From contig NZ_SKCH01000001.1 of assembly GCF_005434945.1 (NCBI RefSeq), positions 186,001 through 250,000 of the forward strand: a stretch of DNA of 64,000 nt, in the 5' to 3' direction. Under the pieces are notes generated by a model, which made no database searches, was not told where the DNA came from, and saw only the letters and a program-made list of their open reading frames with translations. The DNA comes from Prescottella subtropica (GTDB lineage: Bacteria > Actinomycetota > Actinomycetes > Mycobacteriales > Mycobacteriaceae). The translations under genes and the position numbers were made by a program. This document shows, in pieces, positions 28,724-38,652 of the stretch. Numbering within the stretch: position 1 is the stretch's first letter; every line of letters begins with the position of its first letter.

Positions 28724-31188
28724 CGGCGTTCAAATCCTTCGTCGGCTCGGTCGGGCTGGCCTCGGAATCGGTGCCAGAGTCGTCGTCCGGCGAGGAACAG
28801 CAGTAGCGCACCAGCGCACGCGGTAATTATCGCCAAAGCCTGACCGTACGCGTTCGACCGCACCGTGACGGATGCATGTTCGCCCAGATGGTGGCCGCTT
28901 TCGGTGGTCAGTGAGAAATCGACCACCATGGTCCGTGAGTCGGACACCTCCGCGGGTACCTGCAGTGACCGGCTGCCGCGCGGCGGCAGTTGCTGCGGGC
29001 CGATGTCGGTGACGTGCATCTCGTCGGGGGCGTCGATCCGCAGCCGTACCGAGATCGCCACCGGCAGGTCGTTGCGCGCCACCAGCAGCAGGGGGCTCTG
29101 TTCGGACGCGAGGGTGTACACGCCGCCGGGGGACAGGATGGTGACCGCCCGGAACATGCCGTCCATGGTGGCGGCGACGGTGTCCACCCGGGTGTGTGCG
29201 GCCCGGTCGGCGGCGGTGACGGACTCGGTGTCCTGGTCGCGGCGCCCGGACAGGCTCATCGCGCGCACCAGGTCCTCGCGTAGCGGTGTCAGGAACCGGG
29301 CCGGGGTCAACGGCACCTGCGGGTCCTCGACCAGTGCGGCGGCCATCTCGTCGATACGTGGGATCTGCGCGTCGACCCCCTGCTCGACGGTTTCGGGGGT
29401 GCCGTCGACGATCGCCCGTTGCGGGTAGGCCAGGGCCGCGACGTCGGGGGACGCCGGTTGCTGCGCGAGCACCCGGGCGAGTGGGCGCGGTGCGGCGAGA
29501 CCGGTCCGTAGCAGGGTGGAGACGGTGGACAGGATCGTCGCGGCCTCGTCACTGCCGGCGGACCACTGTTGCGGCGGCACGACGAGCATCGACCGGTCCC
29601 CTGCCCGGCGACCGGCGGGTTTCTGCAGCGCCGACCAGGTCACGGCGCCGAGGGCGTCCTGCAGTCGGGCGGTGCGCGAGTCCCGGTCGAGGGTGTAGCG
29701 CGCCCGTTCGGGCACGTACGACGGGGTCTGCGGGGTCGTGCCGACGGCGGCCAGTGCGGCGGCGGCGGACACGTCGAACAGGGCGGCGTCGACGGCGGTG
29801 GCACCGTCGCGGGCGACGGTGACCTTGCTGTCGGTGGTCGACGACGGTGTGGACGATGTTTCGACGGCGTTCGCGGCGAGTACGGCGGTGGTGGATCCGA
29901 GCTGCTGCAGCAGTCGTGCGCCGTGGTCGTCGAGGACACCGGCATCGGGCCAGGTGATGCCGCGCTGCGATGTCACCCCCAGGATGGAGTCGACGATGTC
30001 CGACGGGGACGTCAGGGCGTTCGCGGTGAGTGCGGGATCGTTCACCCGGCTCAGTGCCGCGACGTCGACCTGCGCGAACGGCACCGCGGTCACGCACATC
30101 GAGCGGGCCAGTGCGGCGAGCCGGTCGAGCCACGCGGTGGCGGTGTCCCGTCCGGTCCCGTCGCGGGCGGGTCCCGTCGGGTCGGCGGGGTCGTCGACCA
30201 CCAGGTAGCCGCGGGTCATGTTGCCGACGGTGACGAGCAGGTCCGGGTCGACGGCGAGGCACATGCTGTCGGCGAGCCGCCGGTCCCGGTCCACGTCGGG
30301 TCCGGTCGCGTATTCGGCGGCGCCGAGCAGTCCGTCGAGCCGGCCACCCGAGGCCAGTGAGCCGGCCAGGTCGTCGTCGACGAGCCGCACCTTGTCGCCG
30401 ACCGATCCGGGGATCCCGGCCGCGAGCCGGGGCTCGTCGGTGAGCGGCCACAGCATCGTGATCGCCAGCGGATCCGACGTGTCGGGGGGGACGGGGGCGG
30501 TCGTCGACCCGGACTGGGAGCCCTGCGGTGCCGTCTCGGACGAGCCGGCCGCCTGCGGCAGTCCGAGGACCGGGAGCAGGAATCGGGCGTCGTCGAGGCG
30601 GGCCGGGCCGCCGTACTCGGGGCTGCCGTTGACGTTGACCAGCAGCGGGTAGACGCCGGGTGCGGTGATGTCGAGGGACCAGCCGCTCTGGGTGCGCAGC
30701 GGCAGCGACAGCGTGAACTGTTTCCGCTCCCCCCGGTCGAGGTTCGACGCGACCTGCACGAACGGGCCGACGGTGTCGAATTCGCCCTGGTCCAGGTCCA
30801 GGGAGGTGCGCAGTTCCTCGCTCGCGGACACCGCGGCCGCCCGCTGCAACCGGACCCCGATGTCGGAGACCGGGCGGTCACCGACGTTGGTGACGGTGCC
30901 GGTGACGGTGACGACCGGGTCGGTCGTGGTGGTGACGGCGGTCGGGGTGACGGCATCGACGCTCAGCGCCAGGAACTTCGGCTGCCCCCGGGACTTGGTG
31001 GCGGGCACCCGGGTGGTGGACGGCGCCGTGCCGGGCTGTGCCGGGGTCCCGGTCTGCCCGGACGTCTGCCCGGACGCGGTGCCGGCGCCGATCGCCGCGA
31101 CGGCGCCGATCAGCATGAGGACGAGCGTCAGCGCCGCGAGGATCGTGGCACCGGGCCGTCGCCATGCCGGACGCGATGCCACTGTCAT
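28720..31188 (-). CDS. DUF6049 family secreted/membrane-anchored protein (Rv3909-like)
   Basis: This 822-residue protein has an N-terminal signal or anchor (about residues 12-40), a large extracytoplasmic region, and a C-terminal membrane helix ([22 protein letters not shown]) followed by a short basic tail. It occupies the slot of Rv3909 between mutT and murJ and overlaps both neighbours by 4 nt. The strict coupling to murJ suggests a role in envelope assembly, but no function is established. Confidence 0.88.
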   Translation of the reverse strand: MTVASRPAWRRPGATILAALTLVLMLIGAVAAIGAGTASGQTSGQTGTPAQPGTAPSTTRVPATKSRGQPKFLALSVDAVTPTAVTTTTDPVVTVTGTVTNVGDRPVSDIGVRLQRAAAVSASEELRTSLDLDQGEFDTVGPFVQVASNLDRGERKQFTLSLPLRTQSGWSLDITAPGVYPLLVNVNGSPEYGGPARLDDARFLLPVLGLPQAAGSSETAPQGSQSGSTTAPVPPDTSDPLAITMLWPLTDEPRLAAGIPGSVGDKVRLVDDDLAGSLASGGRLDGLLGAAEYATGPDVDRDRRLADSMCLAVDPDLLVTVGNMTRGYLVVDDPADPTGPARDGTGRDTATAWLDRLAALARSMCVTAVPFAQVDVAALSRVNDPALTANALTSPSDIVDSILGVTSQRGITWPDAGVLDDHGARLLQQLGSTTAVLAANAVETSSTPSSTTDSKVTVARDGATAVDAALFDVSAAAALAAVGTTPQTPSYVPERARYTLDRDSRTARLQDALGAVTWSALQKPAGRRAGDRSMLVVPPQQWSAGSDEAATILSTVSTLLRTGLAAPRPLARVLAQQPASPDVAALAYPQRAIVDGTPETVEQGVDAQIPRIDEMAAALVEDPQVPLTPARFLTPLREDLVRAMSLSGRRDQDTESVTAADRAAHTRVDTVAATMDGMFRAVTILSPGGVYTLASEQSPLLLVARNDLPVAISVRLRIDAPDEMHVTDIGPQQLPPRGSRSLQVPAEVSDSRTMVVDFSLTTESGHHLGEHASVTVRSNAYGQALAIITACAGALLLFLAGRRLWHRFRGQPDRADEGFERR

Positions 31189-31739
31189 TCCGCGCCGGTC
31201 CTCCCGACGGGTGAGTGCTCCATGTCCGCGATGAGCCGGCCGGCGATCTCGGCGAGTTTGCGTTCGTCGGCGTACGCGAGGCGCGAGTCCAGTTCGGACA
31301 GCGGCACCCAGGCGACCTCGGTGACCTCGATGTCGGCGTCGGACAGTTCCCCGCCGAGCGAGCGCATCAGATAGTGGTGCACGGTCTTGTGGATGCGGCG
31401 GCCCTCGGTGACGAACCAGTAGTCGATGCTGCCGAGGGACGCGACGACGGACCCGCGGATGCCGGTCTCCTCGGCGACTTCCCGCATCGCGGTCTGCTCG
31501 GCGGTCTCGCCCTGCTCGATGTGCCCCTTCGGCAGCGACCACAGCAGTCGGCCGCGCCGGTCGGTGCGGCCGATGAGGGCGGCGCACAGTTTGTCGCGGG
31601 GCCCGCCGAGCCCGTCGACGACCAGTCCCCCGGCGGATGTTTCCCGTACCGTCCGCAGGTGTGGTGCGCCGGAATTCGCGCCCGAACCACGCCGCCGCGA
31701 GGAGCGGCGGTTGCGGTTGGCACGTTCGGCGGCGGACAC
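31185..31739 (-). CDS. mutT4: NUDIX hydrolase (MutT4-like)
   Basis: This 184-residue protein carries the Nudix box [22 protein letters not shown] (split as [11 protein letters not shown] and REVAEETGI), with all catalytic Glu residues. Nudix enzymes hydrolyse nucleoside diphosphate derivatives; the exact substrate is not clear. The N terminus is Arg-rich. The GTG start at 31739 is divergent from pcnA, 101 bp away. Confidence 0.9.
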   Translation of the reverse strand: MSAAERANRNRRSSRRRGSGANSGAPHLRTVRETSAGGLVVDGLGGPRDKLCAALIGRTDRRGRLLWSLPKGHIEQGETAEQTAMREVAEETGIRGSVVASLGSIDYWFVTEGRRIHKTVHHYLMRSLGGELSDADIEVTEVAWVPLSELDSRLAYADERKLAEIAGRLIADMEHSPVGRTGAE

Positions 31740-31840
31740 CTCATCGATCGTAGTTGACGCGGCGGGTTCGGCCGGATTCCCACACCGGCACCGCCGCGTT
31801 CCCCGCCGGGCGTTTGCCGACCTCGGTAAGGTTTACGGAC

Positions 31841-33292
31841 GTGAATGACCCCACCCCCGACGCCGACCGGCGTGCCCGACTGCTCCGCGGTGCCCACGAG
31901 ACCCTGAGCGCCCTGTCGGACGTGCTGACCCCGCTCGGGGCGCGGTTCGCCGCCGCCGGGCACGAGCTGTATCTGGTCGGGGGCAGTGTGCGTGACGCCG
32001 TCCTGGGCCGGCTCGGTACCGATCTGGACTTCACCACGGACGCCCGCCCCGAGCAGGTGCAGCAGTTGTTGCGCGGCTGGGCCGACAACCAGTGGGACAC
32101 CGGGATCGCGTTCGGGACGATCAGCGCCGTCAAGGGCGCCGACCAGATCGAGATCACCACGTACCGCACCGACACGTACGACGGGGTCACCCGCAACCCG
32201 GAGGTGCAGTACGGCACGACACTCGAGGAGGATCTGGTCCGCCGGGACTTCACGGTCAACGCGATGGCGGTGCGGATCGGTGGCGACGGTGCCGTCGAGT
32301 TCGTCGACCCCCTGAACGGGCTGGCGGCGCTGCTCGAGGGTGTCCTGGACACGCCGGCGGCCCCGGAGATCTCGTTCGGCGACGATCCGCTGCGGATGCT
32401 GCGCGCATGCCGGTTCGTCGCGCAGCTCGGGTTCACGCTCGCGCCGCGGGTGCAGCAGGCGATCGTGGAGATGGCCGGGCAGATCGACCGGATCACCGCG
32501 GAGCGGGTGCATGCCGAACTCGACAAGCTGATCCTCGGCGAGTATCCGATCGACGGTATCGACGTCATGTGCGAGACGGGGATCGCGGAGCGGGTGCTGC
32601 CGGAGATTCCCGCGATGAAACTCGAGATCGACGAGCATCACCAGCACAAGGACGTGTACCAGCATTCGTTGACGGTGCTGAAGCAGGCGATCGACCTCGA
32701 GGACGGCGACCCGGATCTGGTGCTGCGCTGGGCGGCGCTGCTGCACGACGTGGGGAAGCCGGACACCCGTCGGCACGAGTCGGGCGGCGGCGTCAGCTTC
32801 CACCACCACGAGGTGGTGGGCGCCAAGCTGGTCCGCAAGCGGATGCGGGCGCTGAAGTACTCCAAGCAGATGGTCGACGAGGTCGGTCAGCTGGTGTTCC
32901 TGCATCTGCGGTTCCACGGCTACGGCGAGGGGCAGTGGACGGATTCGGCGGTGCGCCGCTACGTCACCGATGCCGGTGACCTGCTGCCGCGGCTGCACAA
33001 GTTGGTCCGCGCCGACTGCACCACTCGCAACAAGCGGCGGGCCGCGAAGCTGCAGGCCACTTACGACGACCTCGAGACGCGGATCGCCCGGATCGCCGAG
33101 CAGGAGGATCTGGCGCGGGTGCGCCCGGATCTCGACGGCAACGCGATCATGGAGTTGCTCGGGATTCCGGCCGGCCCGCCGGTCGGTCAGGCGTGGAAGT
33201 TTCTCAAGGAACTGCGTCTGGACCGGGGTCCGCTGGATCGGGACGCGGCCGAGGCCGAGTTGCTGACGTGGTGGGCGCAGCAGCAGGAGTAG
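31841..33292 (+). CDS. pcnA: CCA tRNA nucleotidyltransferase
   Basis: This 483-residue enzyme adds or repairs the 3' CCA of tRNAs. The class II nucleotidyltransferase motif is present (LVGGSVRDAVLGR then LDFTTDARP), with RRDFTVNAMAVR and the RNA-binding middle domain. A C-terminal HD domain follows (HHQHKDVYQHSL, LLHDVGKPDTRRHE). GTG at 31841 gives a length close to the mycobacterial homologue; earlier in-frame starts add residues not conserved in the family. Confidence 0.95.
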   Translation: MNDPTPDADRRARLLRGAHETLSALSDVLTPLGARFAAAGHELYLVGGSVRDAVLGRLGTDLDFTTDARPEQVQQLLRGWADNQWDTGIAFGTISAVKGADQIEITTYRTDTYDGVTRNPEVQYGTTLEEDLVRRDFTVNAMAVRIGGDGAVEFVDPLNGLAALLEGVLDTPAAPEISFGDDPLRMLRACRFVAQLGFTLAPRVQQAIVEMAGQIDRITAERVHAELDKLILGEYPIDGIDVMCETGIAERVLPEIPAMKLEIDEHHQHKDVYQHSLTVLKQAIDLEDGDPDLVLRWAALLHDVGKPDTRRHESGGGVSFHHHEVVGAKLVRKRMRALKYSKQMVDEVGQLVFLHLRFHGYGEGQWTDSAVRRYVTDAGDLLPRLHKLVRADCTTRNKRRAAKLQATYDDLETRIARIAEQEDLARVRPDLDGNAIMELLGIPAGPPVGQAWKFLKELRLDRGPLDRDAAEAELLTWWAQQQE

Positions 33293-33314
33293 CCGCATCT
33301 GCGTCGCGGATGCG

Positions 33315-33344
33315 TTGAGAGTTCCGTATCCACGGATCTAGACT
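33315..33344 (+). promoter_or_regulatory. promoter of the molybdate operon, probably leaderless
   Basis: TTGAGA (33315-33320) and TAGACT (33339-33344) are 18 bp apart. The ATG at 33351 begins 6 nt after the -10 box, so transcription should start at or next to the A of the start codon. Confidence 0.6.
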
Positions 33345-33350
33345 TCGGGT

Positions 33351-33758
33351 ATGCCCGAGATTCGTATCCGCGACGCCGCCCAGTTGCTCGGCGTCAGCGA
33401 CGACACCGTCCGCCGGTGGGTCGACGCCGGCACCCTCGACGCCCACAAGGACGACGCCGGCCGGATGGTCGTCGACGGCCGGCAGCTCGCCGAGTTCGCC
33501 CGCACCAACGCCACCCGCACCCCGGAAGATCCTCTGGGGGTGGGCAGTTCGGCGCGCAACCGGTTCCCCGGCCTGGTCACCAGGGTGGTGATGGACTCGG
33601 TGATGGCGCAGGTCGAGATGCAGTGCGGCCCGTTCGCCGTCGTCTCGCTGATGAGTGCCGACGCCGCCCGCGAACTCGCGCTCGAACCGGGCAGCGTCGC
33701 GGTCGCCGTGATGAAGGCGACCACGGTGATCGTCGAGACACCGGGCGTGGCGGCGTGA
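33351..33758 (+). CDS. HTH-Mop (TOBE) molybdate-binding protein
   Basis: This 135-residue protein fuses an excisionase/MerR-like helix-turn-helix (IRDAAQLLGVSDDTVRRWVDAG) to a Mop/TOBE molybdate-binding domain (ARNRFPGLVTRVVMDSVMAQVEM...VAVMKATTVIVE). Leading the modABC operon, it probably senses or buffers molybdate and may regulate the operon. It overlaps modA by 4 nt (GTGA). No ribosome site precedes its ATG, in keeping with a leaderless transcript. Confidence 0.9.
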   Translation: MPEIRIRDAAQLLGVSDDTVRRWVDAGTLDAHKDDAGRMVVDGRQLAEFARTNATRTPEDPLGVGSSARNRFPGLVTRVVMDSVMAQVEMQCGPFAVVSLMSADAARELALEPGSVAVAVMKATTVIVETPGVAA

Positions 33759-34543
33759 GGCGGCTGCGGACGGCCGTGGTCGGGGTCGTCGCGGCCGCAT
33801 CCCTGCTGCTCGCCGGATGCGGCGCGGGCTCTTCCGGGGAGACGGACACCGCCACCGAGACCGTTGGCACGCAGTCGATCACCGTGTTCGCGGCGGCATC
33901 GCTGCAGTCGACGTTCACCGAACTGGGCCGGCGTTTCGAGCAGCAGAATCCGGGTACGACCGTCGCGTTCTCGTTCGGCGGCTCGTCGTCGCTGGTCACC
34001 CAACTCGACCAGGGCGCGCACGGTGACGTGTTCGCGTCCGCGGACACCGCGAACATGACCAAGGCGGTGCAGGCCGGGTTACCCGCCGCGAGTCCGGTGA
34101 ACTTCGCGACCAACATCCTCACCATCGCGGTGCCGCCGGGCAACCCGGCGCACATCGCGTCGTTCGCCGATCTGGCCCGCCCGGGCGTGAAGGTGGTGGT
34201 GTGTGCGCCGCAGGTGCCGTGCGGTACCGCGACCCGGAAGATCGAGGACGCCACCGGGATCGGGCTGACACCCGTCAGCGAGGAGTCGTCCGTGACCGAT
34301 GTGCTCGGCAAGGTCGTCACCGGTCAGGCCGACGCCGGCCTGGTGTACGTGACCGACACCGCCGGTGCGGGCGACACGGTCGTCGCCGTCCCGTTCCCGG
34401 AGGCGGAGCGGGTGGTCAACACCTATCCGATCGCGGTCCTGAAGGAATCCGAGAACGCCGACACCGCAGGACGTTTCGTGGCGTTCGTACTCGGCAAGGA
34501 GGGTCGTCGGGTGTTGTCCGACGCCGGGTTCGGGGCGCCGTGA
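33755..34543 (+). CDS. modA: molybdate ABC transporter substrate-binding lipoprotein ModA
   Basis: This 262-residue lipoprotein has a signal peptide with lipobox LAGC at Cys22 and the ModA fold: [43 protein letters not shown], and C-terminal [22 protein letters not shown]. It captures molybdate or tungstate outside the membrane. GTG start overlaps the previous stop. It is followed by modB with another 4-nt overlap. Confidence 0.94.
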   Translation: MRRLRTAVVGVVAAASLLLAGCGAGSSGETDTATETVGTQSITVFAAASLQSTFTELGRRFEQQNPGTTVAFSFGGSSSLVTQLDQGAHGDVFASADTANMTKAVQAGLPAASPVNFATNILTIAVPPGNPAHIASFADLARPGVKVVVCAPQVPCGTATRKIEDATGIGLTPVSEESSVTDVLGKVVTGQADAGLVYVTDTAGAGDTVVAVPFPEAERVVNTYPIAVLKESENADTAGRFVAFVLGKEGRRVLSDAGFGAP

Positions 34544-35346
34544 CCGACCGGTCGCCGGGCCGGATCCCGGCCGGGCTGCCCGGCTGGGTGTTCGTGCCCG
34601 CGGCCGTCGGGGGCCTGCTCGTGGTGCTGCCGCTCGTCGCGATGCTCGCCGGGGTCGACTGGGGGAACTTCGTACCCCTCGTGACCTCCGAATCATCCAG
34701 GGCAGCACTGTGGTTGAGTGTGCAGACGGCGTCGACGAGCACGCTGCTGTGCCTGCTGCTGGGGGTGCCGATGGCACTGGTGTCGGCCCGCTGCGCCTTC
34801 CCCGGCCTCGCCGCGCTGCGGGCGCTCGTGCTGCTGCCGTTGGTGCTGCCGCCCGTCGTCGGCGGGCTCGCGCTGCTGTACACGTTCGGCCGGCACGGCC
34901 TGATCGGCCGGCACCTCGAGGTGGCGGGCATCGAGATCGCGTTCTCCACGACCGCCGTCGTCCTCGCGCAGACGTTCGTGGCGCTGCCGTTCCTGGTGAT
35001 CAGTCTCGAGGGGGCGCTGCGCACCGCCGGGCACCGCTACGAGGCCGTCGCCGCCACCCTGGGGGCGCGGCCGACGACGGTGCTGCGGCGGGTCACGGTG
35101 CCGCTCGTGCTGCCCGGTGTGATCTCCGGGGCGGTACTGGCGTTCGCCCGCGCGCTCGGCGAGTTCGGGGCCACCCTCACCTTCGCGGGCAGTCTGCAGG
35201 GGGTGACCCGGACACTGCCGCTGGAGATCTACCTGCAGCGGGAAACCGACCCGGACGCCGCCGTCGCGCTGTCGCTGGTGCTGGTAGTGGTGGCCGTCGT
35301 GATCGTCGTCGGGGTGCGGTCCCGTCGTGCGGTGGGCGCCCTGTGA
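34540..35346 (+). CDS. modB: molybdate ABC transporter permease ModB
   Basis: This 268-residue inner-membrane permease has five to six predicted helices, with the characteristic [20 protein letters not shown] and the cytoplasmic EAA-like loop [16 protein letters not shown], then [15 protein letters not shown]. It forms the channel energised by ModC. The GTG start overlaps the modA stop by 4 nt. Confidence 0.94.
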   Translation: MTDRSPGRIPAGLPGWVFVPAAVGGLLVVLPLVAMLAGVDWGNFVPLVTSESSRAALWLSVQTASTSTLLCLLLGVPMALVSARCAFPGLAALRALVLLPLVLPPVVGGLALLYTFGRHGLIGRHLEVAGIEIAFSTTAVVLAQTFVALPFLVISLEGALRTAGHRYEAVAATLGARPTTVLRRVTVPLVLPGVISGAVLAFARALGEFGATLTFAGSLQGVTRTLPLEIYLQRETDPDAAVALSLVLVVVAVVIVVGVRSRRAVGAL

Positions 35347-36419
35347 GCGGGCTCGAAGTGTCCGTCCGTGTCGAATCACGCGATGTGACACTGGATGTCG
35401 CGGTGACACCCGGTGAGGTACTCGCGGTCCTCGGACCCAACGGGGCCGGCAAGTCGACCCTCCTCGACGTCGTCGCCGGACTGCTCGTCCCCGACACCGG
35501 GCGGGTCGTCCTCGACGATCGTGTCCTCACCGACACCGCGGAAGATGTTGCAGTGCCGCCGTATCGGAGGTCGATCGGACTGCTGGCGCAGGAGCCGCTG
35601 CTGTTCCCGCACCTGACGGTGCGGGAGAACGTCGCGTTCGGTCCGCGCAGTGCGGGCCGCGGCCGCTCGGAAGCGTATGCGGCCGCGGACCGGTGGCTCG
35701 GCGAGGTCGACGCGACCGACCTCGCCGGACGCCGCCCCCGGAAACTGTCCGGGGGGCAGGCGCAGCGGGTGGCGGTGGCCCGAGCCCTGGCCGCCGAACC
35801 CGCACTGCTGCTGTTCGACGAGCCGATGGCGGCCCTCGACGTGGCCGCCGCCCCCGCCGTGCGGGCCCTGCTGCGGCGGGTATTGCGCGGCGGTGGGCGC
35901 ACCGCGATCGTCGTCACCCACGATGTCCTCGACGCGCTCGCACTCGCCGACCGGGCGATCGTCGTCGACGGCGGCCGGATCGTCGAGGACGGTCCGGTGG
36001 AGCGGGTCCTGAGCCGGCCGCGCAGCGCGTTCGCGGCCCGGATCGCGGGGGTCAACCTGCTGGTCGGCAAACTCGGCGCCGACGGCCTCGACACCGCCGT
36101 CGGGATCGTGCACGGTATCGCCGGGGACGGTGTCGTCCCCGGCGACCGGGCCGTTGCCGTGTTCGCGCCCACCGCGGTCGCGCTCCACCGGCGCGAACCC
36201 GACGGCAGCCCCCGCAACCGGTTCCGCACGCGGATCGTCGAGGTCGTCGCGCGCGGCGGGCACACCGTCCGGGTCCGGGCCGAGGACCATGCCGACGGCT
36301 CCCCCGGACTGATCGCCGACGTCACCGCGGCCGCGGTCGCCGCCCTCGACCTCGTCCCGGGCGACGAGGTGTGGTGCACCGTCAAGGCCACCGAGGTCGC
36401 ACTGTATCCCTCTGCGTGA
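35343..36419 (+). CDS. modC: molybdate ABC transporter ATP-binding protein ModC
   Basis: This 358-residue ATPase has Walker [10 protein letters not shown], signature LSGGQAQR, Walker B LLLFDEP and the switch His in VVTHD. A C-terminal MOP/TOBE domain (about 270-358) may sense intracellular molybdate. The GTG start overlaps the modB stop, so the four genes form one tightly coupled operon ended by the hairpin at 36422. Confidence 0.95.
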   Translation: MSGLEVSVRVESRDVTLDVAVTPGEVLAVLGPNGAGKSTLLDVVAGLLVPDTGRVVLDDRVLTDTAEDVAVPPYRRSIGLLAQEPLLFPHLTVRENVAFGPRSAGRGRSEAYAAADRWLGEVDATDLAGRRPRKLSGGQAQRVAVARALAAEPALLLFDEPMAALDVAAAPAVRALLRRVLRGGGRTAIVVTHDVLDALALADRAIVVDGGRIVEDGPVERVLSRPRSAFAARIAGVNLLVGKLGADGLDTAVGIVHGIAGDGVVPGDRAVAVFAPTAVALHRREPDGSPRNRFRTRIVEVVARGGHTVRVRAEDHADGSPGLIADVTAAAVAALDLVPGDEVWCTVKATEVALYPSA

Positions 36420-36421
36420 CC

Positions 36422-36472
36422 GGCCGAATGTCACACGCGTTCAGTTGGACTGAACCGGTGTGACATTCGGCC
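36422..36472 (+). terminator. hairpin after modC
   Basis: A 15-bp perfect stem (36422-36436 with 36458-36472) is capped by a shorter inner hairpin, starting 3 nt after the modC stop. Confidence 0.75.
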
Positions 36473-36483
36473 ACAAGGGCAGG

Positions 36484-36512
36484 TTGTCCACAGGTGCACA
36501 GCCTGTGGATAA
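36484..36512. promoter_or_regulatory. convergent pair of perfect DnaA boxes outside oriC
   Basis: TTGTCCACA (36484-36492) and TGTGGATAA (36504-36512) face each other in the 126 bp between the modC hairpin and the EspC-like gene. Symmetry extends inward to TCCACAGG / CCTGTGGA. The same arrangement occurs before dnaA. The site could titrate DnaA or make the downstream cassette DnaA-responsive (inference). Confidence 0.65.
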
Positions 36513-36598
36513 CCCGGTGCGGATCGGGGTGGTCCGGGGAGTCGGTGCCGTAGCGTCCGGGGTGGCGGCATCGGGGGATGCCGGGAACAGGGGGTGGA

Positions 36599-36895
36599 AT
36601 GTCGGACGTGTGGGTGGACCCGGAGCGACTGACCGCGGCGGCCGCGGCCGTGGGGGCGGCAGGCGACGGAATGCGTTCCACAAAAATTGTTGACGTGCAG
36701 ATACTTCCGTTGTTGGAGGGGGCGTCGGTCGCGGACGCGTGTACCACCGGTTCCCGGACGGCGGGACGCGTCGTCGAGATGGTCGCCGAGCTGCTGGGCT
36801 CCTGGTCGCAGCTCGTGGGGCGGACGGCCGACGACTACGCGCGCACCGACACGGCGACCGCGGACCTGCTGCTCACCGCGGGGGATCGGCGGTGA
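36599..36895 (+). CDS. EspC-like (PF10824) type VII secretion-type protein
   Basis: This 98-residue helical protein begins MSDVWVDPERLTAAAAAVGA, the usual start of EspC-family (DUF2580) proteins. It ends with YARTD, which fits the YxxxD/E secretion motif of ESX substrates. There is no canonical WXG turn. It overlaps the following hydrolase gene by 4 nt, suggesting the two are made as partners. No ESX core genes lie in the window, so any secretion would use a system elsewhere. Confidence 0.7.
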   Translation: MSDVWVDPERLTAAAAAVGAAGDGMRSTKIVDVQILPLLEGASVADACTTGSRTAGRVVEMVAELLGSWSQLVGRTADDYARTDTATADLLLTAGDRR

Positions 36896-38616
36896 CGACG
36901 CCGACCGTGGCGCGGGCGCGGGCGTGGACGCCGTCCGCGCTGGCCCGGCAGGCCGACGAGTGGCGCCGGTGCGGAGCCGTCCTCGACGCCGAGTTGGCCG
37001 GCGTGGCCCGGGCCGTCGACGACACCCGCGACCACTGGGGCGGCGGCGTCGCCGACGCGGCCCGGCGCCGCGGTGAGCAGATCCGCGAACTGGGCGCGCG
37101 GACGGTGGTCGTGCTGGCGGCGGCCGCGGATGCGGCGAGCGAGGCCGCGTCCCGGCTCGGCCACGCCCGCATCGATGTCCTGGACGCCGTCGACGAGGCG
37201 CGGACCGCGGGTTTCGACGTCGGGGACGACGGTGCGGTCGCGGTGTCCGCGGCGATGACGACGGTGCTGTCGTCGACGTTCGGGGTCGCCGGGGCGTTCG
37301 CGTTCCGGGTGCTCGAACGGCGGGCCGCGCAGCACGGTGCCACGATCCGGGCCGCGCTCGGTGACCTGGGGGCGGTCGACGAGACGGCGCGGTCCCGGAT
37401 CGCGTCGGCATTCGCGCTGCTGCCGGGCGAGGGGCAGGCCGGCACGGGATGGGCCGGCGTCGTCCCGGTGCCGATACCGCCCCCGGTGGACGCGTCCGCC
37501 GTCGACAACCGGCGCTGGTGGGACAGCCTCACCCCCGACCGGCAGCGGGCCGCGGCCTCCGACGACGTCGGTGGCCGGGACGGGCTACCGGCCGACGTCC
37601 GGCACCGGGCCAATCTGGCCCGTCTCCCGATCGTGCGCGCCGAACTGGTAGAGGTACAGAAAACGTTGTCCGACAGTATTGTTCACCTCGACGCGATGGA
37701 GGCGCAGTCCGTGTACCGGGAACTGTCCGACGTCACCGACCGGATCGCCGACCTGGACGCGATCGAGGTGGTGCTGCGCGATCACCCGGACCGGCGGCTG
37801 CTGCTGCTCGACGCCGACACGGGCCTGCAGGTGCGGGCCGCGGTGGCCGTCGGCGACCCGGACACCGCCGACCATGTCGCGGTGACCGCCCCGGGGATGA
37901 ACACGACCGTCCGGTCGAGCCTGGGGTCGATGGTCGACGAGGCGGAGCTGCTGCGGGGCGAGGCGTCGAACCAGTTGCAGGACAACGGTGCCGGTGGCAC
38001 CGTCGCTACGGTGGCCTGGATCGGCTACGACCCGCCCCGGACCGCGGGGAACGTCACCGACATCGGGGTCGGGGGTCTCGCGGTGGCGTCGGAGTCCCGG
38101 GCCCGGGCGGGCGCGCGGGATCTGGCCCGGTTCTACGACGGACTCGGTGTCGCACACCGGGGGCCGGATCTGCATCTCACCGCGATCGGGCACTCGTACG
38201 GGTCGGTCACCACCGGTCTCGCGCTCCGCGAACCCGGCCACCGACAGGTCGACGACGCCGTCGTGTACGGCTCCCCCGGACTGGTCGCCGCGCACTCCCC
38301 GACCGATGTGGGTCTCACACCCGGCCACCTGTACGAGATGACCGCGGACGGCGACGTGGTCGCCCGCCTGGGCCGGTTCGGTCCCCGACCCGACACGGCC
38401 GACGGTGTCGTCCACCTGTCGACCGAATCGGCCACCACCCCGGACGGGACGGAGCGGGTGGGGGCGTCCGGGCACAGCGAGTACGCCCGCGCGGATGCGG
38501 CCGGCCGGCTGCGGACCAGCGGCTACAACCTGGCGGCCGTCGTCGCGGGACTCCCGGGCAACGTGCTGCTCGCCGACGGCAGCACGCCGACCCCCGTGAA
38601 TCCGGTTGCGCAGTGA
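36892..38616 (+). CDS. WXG-like N-terminal domain fused to DUF1023 alpha/beta hydrolase
   Basis: This 574-residue protein has an Ala-rich helical N-terminal half with a WGG turn at about residue 44 (RDHWGGGVADAARRRG), like ESX-secreted proteins. The C-terminal half is a DUF1023 alpha/beta hydrolase with nucleophile motif GHSYGS (Ser435) preceded by the cap-like segment VAVTAPGMNTTV. It is a candidate secreted esterase or lipase effector, paired with the EspC-like protein by a GTGA overlap. The substrate is unknown. Confidence 0.75.
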   Translation: MTTPTVARARAWTPSALARQADEWRRCGAVLDAELAGVARAVDDTRDHWGGGVADAARRRGEQIRELGARTVVVLAAAADAASEAASRLGHARIDVLDAVDEARTAGFDVGDDGAVAVSAAMTTVLSSTFGVAGAFAFRVLERRAAQHGATIRAALGDLGAVDETARSRIASAFALLPGEGQAGTGWAGVVPVPIPPPVDASAVDNRRWWDSLTPDRQRAAASDDVGGRDGLPADVRHRANLARLPIVRAELVEVQKTLSDSIVHLDAMEAQSVYRELSDVTDRIADLDAIEVVLRDHPDRRLLLLDADTGLQVRAAVAVGDPDTADHVAVTAPGMNTTVRSSLGSMVDEAELLRGEASNQLQDNGAGGTVATVAWIGYDPPRTAGNVTDIGVGGLAVASESRARAGARDLARFYDGLGVAHRGPDLHLTAIGHSYGSVTTGLALREPGHRQVDDAVVYGSPGLVAAHSPTDVGLTPGHLYEMTADGDVVARLGRFGPRPDTADGVVHLSTESATTPDGTERVGASGHSEYARADAAGRLRTSGYNLAAVVAGLPGNVLLADGSTPTPVNPVAQ

Positions 38617-38652
38617 CGGAACCGGAGGCGTCCCCGCTGCGTCCACACGGGT

